64,000 nt of DNA from Candidatus Obscuribacterales bacterium (GTDB taxonomy: Bacteria; Cyanobacteriota; Vampirovibrionia; Obscuribacterales; Obscuribacteraceae). Position numbers and translations under genes: made by a program. The first letter of the stretch is position 1; each line of letters opens with the position of its first letter. Location: positions 310,001-374,000 of the forward strand of contig JARLHI010000054.1 of NCBI GenBank assembly GCA_031292355.1. The letters are read 5' to 3'. The notes under the pieces are model-generated. The model saw only the letters and a list, made by a program, of their open reading frames with translations. It did no database searches and was not told the origin of the DNA. Shown piece by piece: positions 43,428-51,759 of the stretch.

Positions 43428-45803
43428 GTGGACCAGGCTGAAACCAACACGCCTGAAGGCATAGACGACAAACCCATTAAAACCGAGAAAGTGCAGGCAA
43501 GAACTTCTGATTTGTGCCTATTGTGCGGCGCTGTGCGCCCAGCTGAAGGGCACGTTTGCGGGTCAAACGCAACAGCCGACAGTTCTGCCCCAATTTCGAC
43601 GGCCAACTGGATTGGCGTCATTGTAGGCACTCATTACCAAATTCTTTCATTGATTGGTCGAGGCGGTATGAGCACGGTTTTCAAAGCCCGGCACCAATTG
43701 CTCAAAAAGATGGTCGCCCTGAAAATCCTTACGCCACAGTTTCGGGTCGATCAGCAGAAGCTCTTGAGATTTCAACAAGAAGCGATATCGGTAGGTCGTC
43801 TGGATCACCCAAATATCATTAAAATCTACGAATTTGCCGTGCCTGAAGATCGCGAGCCATACCTGGTTATGGACTATGTGGAAGGGACCACTCTCGCTGA
43901 TGAAATCACGCGCAGCCCTCTGCCTCTTGCGCGAGCACTGAATATTTTCAAACAAATCTGTCGGGGGCTCAGCCACGCTCACAAAATGGGCGTCATCCAC
44001 CGCGACCTGAAGCCAAGCAATATCATGATTGCCAGTGACGATTCGGCTGGCAAAATTAAACCGATAACGGAAAACATAAAAATTGTTGACTTCGGTATCG
44101 CTAAAGTTCTTACTCCTGAGCTGTCAGCAGTGAAGCTGACGCAAACCGGAGAGATCTTCGGCTCACCGCTCTACATGAGCCCAGAGCAGTGTATGGGCAA
44201 GTCGCCTGACGCGCGTTCTGACATATATTCGCTCGGGTGCTTGATCTTTGAAACTTTAACTGGAAAGCCTCCTTTTGAAGGACCTAGCGTTTTAGAAACA
44301 ATCCATTTGCATCTCTATGGCGTGCCACCACTAACCACGTCATACACTCCATCCCTTGAACACAGTGAAGCTATCAATACGATTATCTTGCGCTGTCTGG
44401 CTAAAAATCCAGATGATCGCTATCAAAGCATGGATGCGGTTTTATCCGAATTGGAACGCCTTGATGGTTCAGCAAAAGAAAATTTTCTGCAACGGATATT
44501 CTTATCGTGGAAAATGCGCAATCTACTTCGCAATGCCGAGCATCACGGCAACTGGCCAGCGCAAATCGGCATCTCGATCATTGCTGTTGCCGTTCTAACG
44601 ACTGCCTTTGCGATCTGGGAAAAGTCCAGCGTCACTGTGACGACCAACTCGCCGCCGCACAAACCTTTGGTCGATTCATCAATGCAAAGCACCGATACAG
44701 AAACACAAAAGTTGTTTCTATCAACAATGATTTTAGGGCAAAAAGAATTTGATGATGGGCGACTAGACGCGGCGCGAAAACTTTTTTTGGATTTCGTTTC
44801 TCAATCAATGTCACCAGAAGAAGCGAATCTTCTCAAAGCGCAAGTTTATGCGCAACTGACCGATTTAGAATATGTTGCTGGACAAGTCGAGCAATCAAAT
44901 CAATACCTTGAAAAAGCGCGAGCCTTTCAAGGAGCAGCAGTGCTTGCGCCTTTAACCTCCGCTCTTGCTCAATTGAAAGAACTAGAAGTCGATCAGCCGA
45001 AAAACATCGACGACGATATTTTCGATAATTTAAACGATGAAGCTCGAATCTGCGAAGAGTTGCAGGCAGCATCTAAAGCGAAAATGATTCTGGAGCGAAC
45101 CTTAGTTCCCGCGAAGAAATTTCTGCCACCAGATTCGGCGCATATCGCTCGCACAGAAAAAAATCTCGCGCACATCTATTTTGTACTCGGTGATTTTAAA
45201 CGGGCTCATGAATACTATGAAAAAGCACTGCAGATTCGCTTGCAAAAACCAGGCTTTTATCAGCTCGATGCGATCATGACTTTAAAAGACGCGGCAGAGC
45301 TGGATATCGCCATGAAAAATTTCGACGAGGCTCACAAATTCCTCGACCAGGGAATTCAATTGATGCACAGCAACGCCAATTTAAATAACTGGATCATGGC
45401 CGATTTGCATGTTTTGCGGGCCAAGGTCTTCGAACATGCAGGCTCACGAGACAACGTCATCAGCGAATTGCGTGAGGCCCAGAGTATATACTCGATGATT
45501 CCTCTGCAAAACGACGTCTTTCAAGAAAAAGCAGACTTTCTGGTGCAGTGGGCAAACAGCCTGCTACAAAACGACAGCAAAGACAAACGGGCCGTGGTGG
45601 CACTAGAAGATGCCGTGCACTTGTACGAACAGGCACCGTTGAAGAGAAATATTGAATTCGTTGAAGCGCTCAAACGCCTGGCGCAGGTTTATCGAGACCA
45701 AAGCCATCTGTTACCCGCCGATCGACAGGCGTGGGCGAATTCGCTCGACAAACGAGCGCAAGCTATTAAAAGAAGAATTGACTCGCAAGCCTGGGCACAC
45801 TAA
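43428..45803 (+). CDS. Membrane Ser/Thr protein kinase with TPR domain
   Basis: 791 residues, start GTG 43428. An N-terminal Cys/His cluster (Cys30, Cys33, His42, Cys44) may bind zinc. The Hanks-type kinase domain (about 70-345) has the glycine loop GRGGMSTV (77-84), Lys99, HRDLKPSNIM (191-200), DFGIAK (221-226) and SPEQ (251-254). One membrane helix at about 377-397 is followed by a roughly 390-residue TPR-like domain facing outward, with repeats such as KNLAHIYFVLGDFKRAHEYYEKALQIR (LGDFKRAHEYYEKAL here). It is an intact transmembrane kinase; the ligand is unknown. Confidence 0.93.
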   Translation: MDQAETNTPEGIDDKPIKTEKVQARTSDLCLLCGAVRPAEGHVCGSNATADSSAPISTANWIGVIVGTHYQILSLIGRGGMSTVFKARHQLLKKMVALKILTPQFRVDQQKLLRFQQEAISVGRLDHPNIIKIYEFAVPEDREPYLVMDYVEGTTLADEITRSPLPLARALNIFKQICRGLSHAHKMGVIHRDLKPSNIMIASDDSAGKIKPITENIKIVDFGIAKVLTPELSAVKLTQTGEIFGSPLYMSPEQCMGKSPDARSDIYSLGCLIFETLTGKPPFEGPSVLETIHLHLYGVPPLTTSYTPSLEHSEAINTIILRCLAKNPDDRYQSMDAVLSELERLDGSAKENFLQRIFLSWKMRNLLRNAEHHGNWPAQIGISIIAVAVLTTAFAIWEKSSVTVTTNSPPHKPLVDSSMQSTDTETQKLFLSTMILGQKEFDDGRLDAARKLFLDFVSQSMSPEEANLLKAQVYAQLTDLEYVAGQVEQSNQYLEKARAFQGAAVLAPLTSALAQLKELEVDQPKNIDDDIFDNLNDEARICEELQAASKAKMILERTLVPAKKFLPPDSAHIARTEKNLAHIYFVLGDFKRAHEYYEKALQIRLQKPGFYQLDAIMTLKDAAELDIAMKNFDEAHKFLDQGIQLMHSNANLNNWIMADLHVLRAKVFEHAGSRDNVISELREAQSIYSMIPLQNDVFQEKADFLVQWANSLLQNDSKDKRAVVALEDAVHLYEQAPLKRNIEFVEALKRLAQVYRDQSHLLPADRQAWANSLDKRAQAIKRRIDSQAWAH

Positions 45804-45855
45804 TCTTTCTATAGTTTCTTTCTATAATGAAGAAAAGCAGCAGGGGTAACTTTAA

Positions 45856-46905
45856 TTGGTTAAATTCAAGGATTACTACGATACGCTCGGCGTACCGCGA
45901 ACAGCCACCGATAAAGAGATTAAAGCTGCTTATCGAAAACTGGCCAGGCAGCATCATCCAGATGCCAACAAGGGCAATAAAGCTTCCGAAGAAAAATTCA
46001 AAGAGCTTGGCGAAGCCTACGAAGTTCTCAAAGATCCCCAGAAGCGCTCACGTTATGACGCTCTCGGTGCTAGTTACAAAAACGGCTCGGACTTTAGACC
46101 ACCACCGGACTTCTCGCATGGGGCTGGCCCTGGGGGCTTTTCCTTCGACTTTGGCTCGATGGGCGGCAATGGGATGGGTGGCATGGGCGGCGGCGCTCAC
46201 TTTTCAGACTTTTTCGAGATGTTATTCGGACAGAACTTTGCTGGAGCCACCTCTGCCCAAGGTAGCATGCCAGGCGGCTCACCTTTAGGTCAGGCCCAAA
46301 AACGACGCTTTGACCAGGAAGCTGAAATCGAATTGACCATCGAGGAGCTGGCCAGAGGCACAGTCCGGACTTTGCAGATTACAGAGCCAGGAGCGAAAAT
46401 TCGCACTCTTGAAGTAAAAATTCCAGCCGGAGTTCGCGCTGGTTCCAAAGTGCGAGTGTCTGGAGAAGGCGGTAAATCTATGGGTGGTGGTCCGGGTGAC
46501 CTTTATTTGAAGGTAAAAGTCAAACCACATGCCTATTTCACACTTGAAGGCGACAACTTGATTTGCGAAGTCAATGTCACTCCAGCGCAGGCTGTTATTG
46601 GTGGCACAGCCTCCGTGACGACGCTCGATGGCCCAATTGGTATTCGCATCCCGGCGGGAACGCAAAACGGTCGTTTGCTGCGTTTACGGGGGCGTGGTCT
46701 ACCTAAACTGAAAGGCGACGTCAAAGGCGATCAGCTGGTGCGCACCAAAATCGTCATCCCAAATACCGTTTCGCCCGCTGAAAAAGAGCTTTACGAGCAA
46801 CTGGCGAAACTGGAGAAAGAAAGGTCCCAACCTCAGTCGCAAGGTCAAACCGACGGTCCCAAGGACAATCGATCTGATTCGCAGGCAGCAAGCTCTGGTA
46901 CCTGA
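45856..46905 (+). CDS. DnaJ-family co-chaperone (CbpA type)
   Basis: 349 residues from TTG 45856 with an AGGGG site 9 bases upstream. J domain (1-72): DYYDTLGVPRTATDKEIK, the HPD motif (HHPDANKG) and EEKFKELGEAYEVL. A Gly/Phe/Met-rich linker follows (about 80-150), then the two DnaJ C-terminal beta domains. There is no CxxCxGxG zinc module, so this is the CbpA/class-B type. It stimulates DnaK ATPase. The polar C terminus is Gln/Ser-rich. It ends 2 bases from the convergent TPR gene. Confidence 0.93.
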   Translation: MVKFKDYYDTLGVPRTATDKEIKAAYRKLARQHHPDANKGNKASEEKFKELGEAYEVLKDPQKRSRYDALGASYKNGSDFRPPPDFSHGAGPGGFSFDFGSMGGNGMGGMGGGAHFSDFFEMLFGQNFAGATSAQGSMPGGSPLGQAQKRRFDQEAEIELTIEELARGTVRTLQITEPGAKIRTLEVKIPAGVRAGSKVRVSGEGGKSMGGGPGDLYLKVKVKPHAYFTLEGDNLICEVNVTPAQAVIGGTASVTTLDGPIGIRIPAGTQNGRLLRLRGRGLPKLKGDVKGDQLVRTKIVIPNTVSPAEKELYEQLAKLEKERSQPQSQGQTDGPKDNRSDSQAASSGT

Positions 46906-46907
46906 CC

Positions 46908-47924
46908 TTACTCGACGCCTGTGATGATCTTGGCGCCGCGCCGGAATTCCATCAATGCTTGTTCTGTGTCGCCTGATTGATTGGCGATATCAGCTTGCAA
47001 GAAATGCGCTTCGGGAATTTTATAGAGCGCGCTTTGTGGATTCTGCAAAGGCGCATAAATGATGCCCCGGGCTTCTTTCAAACGATCGGCATTAACCAGA
47101 AGTTCGGCCAGCAAAATGACATTGGTGGTATCGCCTGGATTGTTCGCAATGGCTCGTTTGAGCTCTTCTTCTGCTTTATTATGATTGCCGATTTTGTCGA
47201 TAAATGCTTGCAAATCAGGTGGGGGTCCCTGTTCTGATTCAAGAGCACAGCCTTTGATGAATTCTTCGAAGCCTTGTTTTGAGTCACCAACTGCAGCCAT
47301 CGCCAGCCCCAACTTGCGTCGGGCATAGCCATTTTTGCCATCCGCTGCCACCACTTCTTTCAGGCGCTCAACAGCGAGGGCAGGCTGCTTATCTTGCAAC
47401 AATAAATCGGCTAACTCCAGACGCGGTGCCGCCCACTCATTCGGAAAAGTTTGAGCAAGCGTCCAATATTTGTCGACAGCATCAGGGATATTACCGGTAC
47501 TAGCCAGCCCCCGAGCGTAGTTCAAACCAACGTAGCGACTTTGCGGACACAAGAAGGTGCTTTTGCGTAACAGCGCCAACCCTTCGTCCTTTTTGCCAGC
47601 GGCGCAATCAACATTACCTGCGACAATCACTGTCATTACATCGTAAGGGTGCTTGGTGAGCGCTTCTTTGGCAGCGGCTACAGCCTGATCATTTTGCCCC
47701 TTGTGCAGCAATTGAATGGGCTTCGACTGTTTGATTTTTTCGAGCAAATCGACAGAACATAAACCGAGGCTCGCAGCGTCGCTGCGGTCACCGAGCATAG
47801 CAACGCTATCAGGACGAATGATAGAAAACCAGAAGAGAACGGCTCCAACCAGAGCCACAGCAACTTGCCAGGAAAATATTCCAGAGAAAATTGAATCTGT
47901 GTTTCGAGTCATTGGTGCGTGCAC
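46908..47924 (-). CDS. Membrane-anchored TPR protein
   Basis: 338 residues. A single N-terminal membrane helix (about 17-36, WQVAVALVGAVLFWFSII) is followed by a string of tetratricopeptide repeats: HKGQNDQAVAAAKEALTKHPYD, VDKYWTLAQTFPNEWAAPRLELADLLLQ texture, and KLGLAMAAVGDSKQGFEEFIKGC. It looks like a periplasmic or peripheral scaffold. It is downstream of the delta-prime gene on the same strand with a 53-base gap. Partner unknown. Confidence 0.82.
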   Translation of the reverse strand: MHAPMTRNTDSIFSGIFSWQVAVALVGAVLFWFSIIRPDSVAMLGDRSDAASLGLCSVDLLEKIKQSKPIQLLHKGQNDQAVAAAKEALTKHPYDVMTVIVAGNVDCAAGKKDEGLALLRKSTFLCPQSRYVGLNYARGLASTGNIPDAVDKYWTLAQTFPNEWAAPRLELADLLLQDKQPALAVERLKEVVAADGKNGYARRKLGLAMAAVGDSKQGFEEFIKGCALESEQGPPPDLQAFIDKIGNHNKAEEELKRAIANNPGDTTNVILLAELLVNADRLKEARGIIYAPLQNPQSALYKIPEAHFLQADIANQSGDTEQALMEFRRGAKIITGVE

Positions 47925-47977
47925 GACAACCTCACTTGCATTGACGAAGAATATATTCCCAACTTAGGGGCTTGAAT

Positions 47978-49057
47978 TCACCAGTAACCGAATTCATTTT
48001 TCAACTGGTACCAGGACAGACAAAAAGACTCAATTGCTGCTTTGGGTGACACATAATGTTCTATTTGCAATTTCGTCTCCTCTTCTAGCTTTATAAGCTT
48101 TTCGAGATATTTTGAAACCTTAAAATTACTAATTGCTCGAAAAGACAAACGTCCGGTTTCTTCTTCAATCAAAGCATCCAGCATCCATTCATAGGGGGCG
48201 TCGTTTGCACCGAGTGTTTGCAGCTCTTTCGTGATTTCAAGAAAGGTCACAGCAGCTTGACGTTTATGCAAATCGGCGAGCTTAGAGGCGATGGATTTTA
48301 TGGCGATAATGTTTTCCTGATCATCTTGAGATTCCATCCCTCTCTGCCATTTCTTAGCTGATGGCTTGGCACTCAAATTTGGAGAAGACGATGGGGCGGT
48401 CAATGAAAAAGCAACGGTGTCGGCATTTTCGCTTCTCGTTGGAATTACCTGACAGCGACTGACTATTGTGGGCAAAACCTCTTCAGCACGCACGGCAAAC
48501 AGCATAAAAACAACAGCCGATCGCGGATCTTCGATGGTCTTTAAAATAGCGTTTGCCGCCGGTCGGTGCAGCACTTCTTGATGCGCATCAGGCACATAAA
48601 TGACTCGTATAAATTGAGATTCTTTGCCCAGTTCATCTGTTAGAAGGCGTGTCTTTTCAACTGCAATTTTGCCGCTTTTCGAGCCCTCGCTATCCAGTTT
48701 GATCAGCGCCTGAGGATGAGTGTCTGTGAGAATCCAGCGACAGTTTTGACAAAAAAGCGGCAAAACGCTCGCAAGCTCTTTGCCACCATGGCGAAGTGCA
48801 CAGCTCAACTGCCCTTCGACCAGTTCTTCTTGATCAAGCGATATCGGTTGTCTTTCAGTGCAATTAAGATATGCAGCCAATTGCACCGTCAATTCCAGAT
48901 TCGCCGCAGGTGAGCGCCCGGAAAAGAGATAAGCGTGAGCCAGCCGCCTCTTCAAAATGGCGCTTGTGAGAAATTTCGTCGCCAGGGGCTGTTTTTGCGC
49001 CAGAATCGGGTCGAAAATAGAATTTGTTAAGGAAGGTGCTGATGAAGTCGCGGACAA
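47978..49057 (-). CDS. holB: DNA polymerase III delta-prime subunit-like protein
   Basis: 359 residues, TTG start at 49057 with a GGAG 7 bases upstream. It shows the HolB/clamp-loader pattern: LAHAYLFSGRSPAANLEL where the Walker A lysine is missing, as in E. coli delta-prime; a zinc module with CQNC (and two preceding Cys); NAILKTIEDPRSAVVFMLFA; and LPTIVSRCQVIP, the SRC arginine-finger motif. It is a non-ATP-binding clamp-loader subunit. It diverges from purA. The neighbouring tmk gene often seen beside holB is absent here. Confidence 0.85.
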   Translation of the reverse strand: MSATSSAPSLTNSIFDPILAQKQPLATKFLTSAILKRRLAHAYLFSGRSPAANLELTVQLAAYLNCTERQPISLDQEELVEGQLSCALRHGGKELASVLPLFCQNCRWILTDTHPQALIKLDSEGSKSGKIAVEKTRLLTDELGKESQFIRVIYVPDAHQEVLHRPAANAILKTIEDPRSAVVFMLFAVRAEEVLPTIVSRCQVIPTRSENADTVAFSLTAPSSSPNLSAKPSAKKWQRGMESQDDQENIIAIKSIASKLADLHKRQAAVTFLEITKELQTLGANDAPYEWMLDALIEEETGRLSFRAISNFKVSKYLEKLIKLEEETKLQIEHYVSPKAAIESFCLSWYQLKNEFGYW

Positions 49058-49103
49058 TTCCCTGCTCCAGTCGCTAGTGAGGTCCTATCTGTGCCTTTAT
49101 TAT

Positions 49104-49128
49104 TTACTGATAGTGTACCGATTAGTAA
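49104..49128. promoter_or_regulatory. Imperfect 25-base palindrome upstream of purA
   Basis: Half sites TTACTGATAG and CGATTAGTAA match at eight of ten positions around a five-base centre. It lies between the divergent delta-prime and purA genes, about 30 bases upstream of the purA -35, and could be an operator. Confidence 0.3.
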
Positions 49129-49156
49129 TAAATTACGCCCTGTCGATATTTCAGAT

Positions 49157-49185
49157 TTGACAGCACTTGGCGTGTAGCTTAGACT
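49157..49185 (+). promoter_or_regulatory. Sigma-70 type promoter of purA
   Basis: TTGACA (49157-49162), 17 bases, TAGACT (49180-49185). Perfect -35 and spacing, -10 with two changes. The start would lie near 49192, leaving a leader of about 120 bases before purA. Confidence 0.6.
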
Positions 49186-49312
49186 ATCCAGGGCCCATTG
49201 CGGGTCCGATATTGTGCTCAATTAGAGCAGACCGCTGCGCCTTGCAGTTTCTGACAAGGTAGCAAGTCCATTTTTGATTGGGAATTACTCTTTTCTAAAA
49301 GAGGCGAAAAGC

Positions 49313-50647
49313 TTGGCTAACGTAGTAGTAGTAGGGGCCCAGTTCGGCGATGAAGGCAAAGCCAAAGTCACCGATTTGCTGGCAAAAAACGCAGATGTTG
49401 TCGTGCGCTATCAAGGCGGATGCAATGCCGGACACACAGTCGTCGTCGACGGCGACACTTATAAATTCCATTTGATTCCATCAGGCATACTCTACAAAAA
49501 GTTATGCGTTCTGGGACCGGGCATGGTCATTGACCCCAAAGCATTGCTCAAAGAGCTTGATGCCCTGTTAGAGCGTGGTCTAGACGCTGCCAATTTGCGT
49601 ATATCGAACACCGCTCACGTGACAATGCCGTACCACCTGGCCCTTGACGCAGCCGAAGAAGATTCTCGCGGCGATCAAAAAATCGGGACGACGAAACGCG
49701 GCATCGGACCAACTTATGCAGACAAATGTGCGCGCTCGGGCATCAGAATTGAAGATTTGCTCGATAAGAAGGTGCTCAGAGCCAAATTAGAATGGCTGGT
49801 TCCTCGCAAAAATGTCCAGCTAGAGAAGCTTTACAACATCGCGCCATTTGAAATCGATGCCATCCTCGATGAATATGTGGGCTATGGCGAAAAATTGAGC
49901 AAATATGTTTGCGACACAGCTGAATTGATTTTCCAATCAATCGGCAATCGCAAAAACATACTGTTCGAAGGTGCGCAAGGCACACTGCTTGATCTTGATC
50001 ATGGCAGCTATCCGTTCGTCACTAGCTCCAGCCCAACCGCTGGTGGTGCCTGCATCGGTGCTGGGATCGGACCGACTTCGATTGACCGCGTCATTGGTGT
50101 TTCCAAGGCATTCATGACCCGCGTTGGCGAAGGTCCATTTCCCACGGAAAAAGAAGGCGAAGTAGGCGAGATGCTCAGACAGACAGGCAAAGCCTGGGCT
50201 GAAGTGGGTGTCACAACTGGACGTCCAAGACGTTGCGGCTGGTTTGACGCAGTGCTCGGTCGTTATTCAGTGCGCATCAACGGCATGGATTGCTTGGCTA
50301 TCACCAAATTGGACGTGCTCGATGAATTCGACGAAATCCAAGTTTGCACCGCTTACAAAGATCGCGAATCAGGTAAAACCTACAAAGATTTGCCATCAAT
50401 CGGCAGCCGTTTCCAGCATATGGAGCCTATTTACGAAACGTTCCCTGGCTGGAAAAAATCAACAGTTGATTGCCGCAGCTTTGAAGATTTGCCAAGTAAT
50501 GCCAGAAAATATCTGGACTTCCTGGCAGAACAATTAGATGTGCAAATCGCCATTGTTTCAGTCGGTCCAAAGCGCGACCAAACAATAGTGATTGAAGATC
50601 CAATTCACGGTCCCAAACGTGTTCTCAGCAAAGTGGCAGCTGTCTGA
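49313..50647 (+). CDS. purA: Adenylosuccinate synthetase
   Basis: 444 residues from TTG 49313, which has AAAAGAGG 8 bases upstream; a TTG at 49274 in frame has none. It catalyses GTP-dependent joining of IMP and aspartate in AMP synthesis. The N-terminal loop reads [11 protein letters not shown]; most family members have GDEGKGK, so Gly is replaced by Ala at residue 17. Other landmarks are intact: [57 protein letters not shown]. Catalytic Asp13 and the HTV His are present. Firm. Confidence 0.96.
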   Translation: MANVVVVGAQFGDEGKAKVTDLLAKNADVVVRYQGGCNAGHTVVVDGDTYKFHLIPSGILYKKLCVLGPGMVIDPKALLKELDALLERGLDAANLRISNTAHVTMPYHLALDAAEEDSRGDQKIGTTKRGIGPTYADKCARSGIRIEDLLDKKVLRAKLEWLVPRKNVQLEKLYNIAPFEIDAILDEYVGYGEKLSKYVCDTAELIFQSIGNRKNILFEGAQGTLLDLDHGSYPFVTSSSPTAGGACIGAGIGPTSIDRVIGVSKAFMTRVGEGPFPTEKEGEVGEMLRQTGKAWAEVGVTTGRPRRCGWFDAVLGRYSVRINGMDCLAITKLDVLDEFDEIQVCTAYKDRESGKTYKDLPSIGSRFQHMEPIYETFPGWKKSTVDCRSFEDLPSNARKYLDFLAEQLDVQIAIVSVGPKRDQTIVIEDPIHGPKRVLSKVAAV

Positions 50648-50653
50648 ACAAAA

Positions 50654-51667
50654 TCAGAAATGAAAACTGTCGCGCCCATCAGAAACGGTGGGCGTGACTG
50701 TATCTAAGGTGTCAAAGACAACTATATGCCTGGCAAACCTTTGAAACGCATCTTTTGCTAAACCAGCAAGATCATTTTCTTTAAGCCGGCAGCGATCGAT
50801 ACCAGCCATTGCCGTGACCGAAGTGCTGTCGATATTCAAAACCTTTTGATATTGAGCAATCGCTTCTTTGTAATCATGAAAATTGAATTCATAGAGCACA
50901 GCCAGTTTGATCAAAGCATCAATGGAGGCTGGATCGGCCGAGAGAATACGCTGCAAATTATGTTTTGCCCCTTCATAGTCACGCATTGATTTGCAAAGGT
51001 CAGACAACTCAAGGATACGGCGTGGTTCTGACGGTGCGAGTTTGATTGAATTTTCCAGCGCAGCCCGCGCCTCAATATAGTGATCGCGCTTGATCGCCAT
51101 TTTATAAAGCAAGTATTGCACTTCGGCATTACCGACATTGCGCTTGCTCAGCGAATCGAGTCGGTCAGACGCCTCTTGATAGTGACTGGTGGCAATCAAA
51201 GCAGAAGCGAGTGACAACTGTGCGCTCAACGAAGCTGGTGCTACGGCTTCGGCTTTGCGCGCCAGATCGAGAGCAAGCCTAGCATTGAGGCTTTCAAAAG
51301 CCATCTCAGACAGAGCAATCAAAGGTTCTGGTGCCTGTGGGTCGCTCAATTTGAGTTTCTCGTAAGCAGCCTTTGAACGAGCAGTCAGTCCCATATTCTT
51401 GAGTAGTCGAGCCTGAGCCAGACGCACATGAAAATCATCTGGAAAGCGCGCCAGTAAGGCATTGATTATTGTCTGCGCTTCGACAAACGAACGTCTGGCT
51501 ATATACTGATTGGCTTTTGCAAGTTGAGAGTCTGATTCATTTCGGGCGCCATTGCGCGGGTCAATTGGGGGCACAGCTGCAGGCACCGCGGCTAGACAAG
51601 AAGCAGTTGTCAGCCACAAAATGCCGGTGATCAATAAAGTAGATGCTGGTGAGAATTTAAGCGACAA
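50654..51667 (-). CDS. Secreted TPR protein
   Basis: 337 residues from TTG 51667, supported by GGGGAG 8 bases upstream; the frame stays open to 51751. A signal peptide (LLITGILWLTTASCLA) precedes at least six tetratricopeptide repeats (AQTIINALLARFPDDFHVRLAQARLLKNM, EPLIALSEMAFESLNARLALDLARKA texture; YKEAIAQYQKVLNIDSTSV near the end). A possible lipobox-like TASC is visible. It is likely a periplasmic scaffold. Convergent with purA, 6 bases apart. Confidence 0.78.
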   Translation of the reverse strand: MSLKFSPASTLLITGILWLTTASCLAAVPAAVPPIDPRNGARNESDSQLAKANQYIARRSFVEAQTIINALLARFPDDFHVRLAQARLLKNMGLTARSKAAYEKLKLSDPQAPEPLIALSEMAFESLNARLALDLARKAEAVAPASLSAQLSLASALIATSHYQEASDRLDSLSKRNVGNAEVQYLLYKMAIKRDHYIEARAALENSIKLAPSEPRRILELSDLCKSMRDYEGAKHNLQRILSADPASIDALIKLAVLYEFNFHDYKEAIAQYQKVLNIDSTSVTAMAGIDRCRLKENDLAGLAKDAFQRFARHIVVFDTLDTVTPTVSDGRDSFHF

Positions 51668-51759
51668 TGTTTCTGCTCCCCACATGATGTTAGCAAATAC
51701 GAGTGAATGAAAATGCCATCTCAGCGTAAAATGCTGAAGAGTTCTGGACACAAAATATC

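Noticed and set aside
49027..49221. 64-residue minus-strand frame between delta-prime and purA
   Set aside because: Covers the purA promoter region and has no recognisable features or ribosome site.
50672..50693. Hairpin after purA as a terminator
   Set aside because: Eight pairs are possible, but no T run follows and it lies inside the end of the TPR gene; kept out for lack of support.
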